Shown here: one piece after another, positions 62,119 through 64,000 of the stretch
Layout of the letters: each line of letters opens with the position of its first letter
Numbering within the stretch: the first letter of the stretch is position 1
Assembly (NCBI RefSeq): GCF_000764305.2
Contig: NW_025947115.1
Location: forward strand, 1 to 64,000
Direction of reading: 5' to 3'
Length of the DNA: 64,000 nt
Origin: Hyalella azteca
Lineage: Eukaryota > Arthropoda > Malacostraca > Amphipoda > Hyalellidae
Made by a program: the position numbers and the translations under genes
The notes under the pieces: generated by a model
Told to the model about the DNA's origin: nothing
Seen by the model: the letters and a program-made list of their open reading frames with translations, nothing else
Database searches by the model: none

Positions 62119-62639
62119 TATAAGCTAGCTAGCATATTTAAATTGTATATAGTAATCAATAGTATATAATATAACAGATAGTCAAATAGTTGAAGACTAC
62201 TTATAGCCGTATAAGAATCAGCTAAGCTGCTAGCTATGTACAATGTATTGCAACACTTGATGCCTCTGTACCAAAAACATTCAATTTATTGGAACCTAAT
62301 ACACACTAAAGTCAACAAGTTTATATACCCATTTGTCATTCATAGTACATTTATACAAATCCATGAATAACAATACCTCAAAATAAATTAAAGACTGCCA
62401 CTCAATATATTTAAATATATGAAAAAATAAAAAAATCGAAAAAATCAAAAAATCATGATTTTTATAAAAAAAATCAAATGATTTAATCACATGATTTAAT
62501 CATTTTGATTTAATCAATGCCAACCCTGGCAAATTGCACGATGGATTAACGTTTCTGATAATTTGGAAGTTTGAGTGATGAAAACTACTAGATTTTCTAC
62601 TTTGATTGTCTTCAGATTATCTTTTTCCTGTACTAGATA

Positions 62640-64000
62640 GACTCCTGCGTTTGGTATTTTTTTTTTATCCGAGACGAGACAACAGACTGTCCCGGTTCGC
62701 AATAAAAACCAGGACAATTTTCAGCCCTCCGTAGGAATTTTGGGACGATACGAGGCGAGACGTGATATCCCGGTTAAAATAGGTAGCTTAAAATTTCCCG
62801 GATTTTATAGCCATTTTAACGAGACATAACGAGACGACTCAATTAATGATGTGATCTTAACTTTGGCTTACCTTCATACATTTATATAATAACTTGAGAC
62901 GTATCCTTTTACTATCCTGATTGGAGCTCATCAATTGAAATGATTTTTGCTACGAATACATGTTGTGGTTTAATATGGTACTTATTCTTGACAGGTAAAT
63001 AAAAATGGAAAAGCACGTTATTTATTTTCAGAAAATTGTGTTCTATGATGGTCTGGATGAGGCCATACTAGCTGTAGCTGGTGACATCGGCTGACTGGAC
63101 AGACTTTGATTTGCCTCCAGCTCAATCACAGAATCAGATTCATCGATCTTGCTTTGCTTAATCTCCTTCAACAAAAAGTATGGAAAGAAATATCAACAAC
63201 ATTTTAAAATACAACAAAATTTAAGCGAGAAAAATATAATAGTTCGATCCTCAAAAAAGAACTCGAAATATCCATGTGTATCATTGTTAAATAACGTTAA
63301 ACAAGCGTTTAATAGCAATTCAGGAAACTACGCAATTGAGAAGATTTCCTTGAGGCGTAGCACAAAATTTTACTGAAGGCAGAGATAATCTAATTTTACA
63401 TAATCGATATTTAACACACTTCTACCTGTCCAACCGATCTGAAATTTTGCACACTTACACACTTGAAATTTTGCACACTAACTAATTGGCCGACTAATCT
63501 AGACACTGCGTCCCTATGCGTTCCATGGCGCCTGATCTCGTTCCGAACGCGTAATGAACTCGACTCGTACTCGTACGGTTCCCATAAAGTGCCATCGAAG
63601 CCTTGGTTAAGACTTAAGGTTAACATTTTTTACTCATTTCTCAGCCAAACATCGACAGGTTTGCGGTGTTTGTTGGACCACTAATTAACTGCCATTTCAG
63701 TTAGACAAATTTGCATAAATCTGCAATTAACTCAATTTAACTGGTAACTGTCTATGGCCCTATTAGCAATAAAGGGCTAACTTGTCATTCTTCAATCCAT
63801 GTTTTCGAAATGATTCGTATCGTAATCGAAAAACTTGTTTTGTCTTTAATAATTAAGACCAATCCCGTCTCGTCTCGTTATGTCTCGTTTCAAATCTGTC
63901 TGTCTCGTCCCGGTTCATAATTTACACAAGTTTTAAAGCTCGGGACAGAAGTCTTGTCTCGGTTCATACGTTTATTCCGGGATAAATTTTTTCCTTTGTC
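62640..64000. mobile_element. TA-flanked TIR element, copy 2 (runs off the window)
   Basis: Starts GACTCCTGCGTTTGGTATTT after TA (62638-62639); collinear with 40198-41767 except for a divergent middle (63395-63490) and the missing hAT MITE. The right end is outside the window. Confidence 0.8.

Larger units (their letters stand above)
60635..62528. mobile_element. hAT-type element with exact 8-bp duplication, containing a mariner
   Basis: CAGGGTTGG at the left, CCAACCCTG at the right, and GCAAATTG at both 60627-60634 and 62529-62536. Without the mariner it is about 1.1 kb. A 64-codon frame (60783-60977, starting MDPNGWLKRAIIAFNN) is not recognised as hAT transposase. The right 400 bp match 1049-1441. 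Confidence 0.93.

Overview
The window is a piece of a nuclear animal genome, most likely from an arthropod. The genes are split by GT-AG introns, the intergenic DNA is AT-rich, a short run of TTAGG-type repeats (the arthropod telomere unit) sits near 37.2 kb, and the mobile elements are those typical of arthropods (mariner with DD41D spacing, PIF/Harbinger with MADF genes, CR1/jockey-like LINEs, hAT). No species call is justified from the sequence alone.

Two host genes can be modelled, both on the + strand. The first (6792-9952, five exons) is a complete gene for RNA polymerase subunit RPB5/RPABC1, giving 210 residues, the same length as the human protein. The second (22853-31947, nine recognisable exons, phases consistent throughout) encodes a type II Golgi glycosyltransferase of the alpha-1,4-galactosyl/N-acetylglucosaminyl-transferase family (A4GALT-like, DXD motif). 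Its first exon, with the start codon, was not found. A third, isolated exon-like segment (46752-46892) is not recognised.

The rest is dense with mobile elements. 0.7-1.4 kb holds the truncated end of a composite hAT+mariner element whose more complete copy is at 60.6-62.5 kb. 3.6-6.6 kb has two related TA-flanked MITEs, the second ending about 210 bp before RPB5. 13.0-17.5 kb has a PIF/Harbinger element with a MADF gene, a LINE fragment and a dead DD41D mariner. 20.6-22.3 kb has a LINE split by a 677-bp insertion. The glycosyltransferase introns hold a Tc1/mariner, an LTR-retrotransposon gag remnant and a LINE 3' end. 32-42 kb has BED-finger elements, a piggyBac-like MITE, a 2.2-kb Harbinger-like element and a 1.57-kb TA element. 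45-50 kb has another LINE and further repeats. 50.6-57 kb is a run of PIF/Harbinger and hAT-like elements, one with recognisable Harbinger nuclease and MADF remnants. 57-59 kb shows nothing recognisable.

Two patterns stand out. First, tandem repeats sit right at, or across, the 5' splice sites of exons in both host genes, and just after both stop codons; in two cases the repeat unit contains the exon end plus the splice donor, so the donor itself is copied three or four times. Second, the window holds pairs of repeat copies in which one copy carries an insertion and the other preserves the empty site, which lets five or six transposition events, with their target-site duplications, be read directly.
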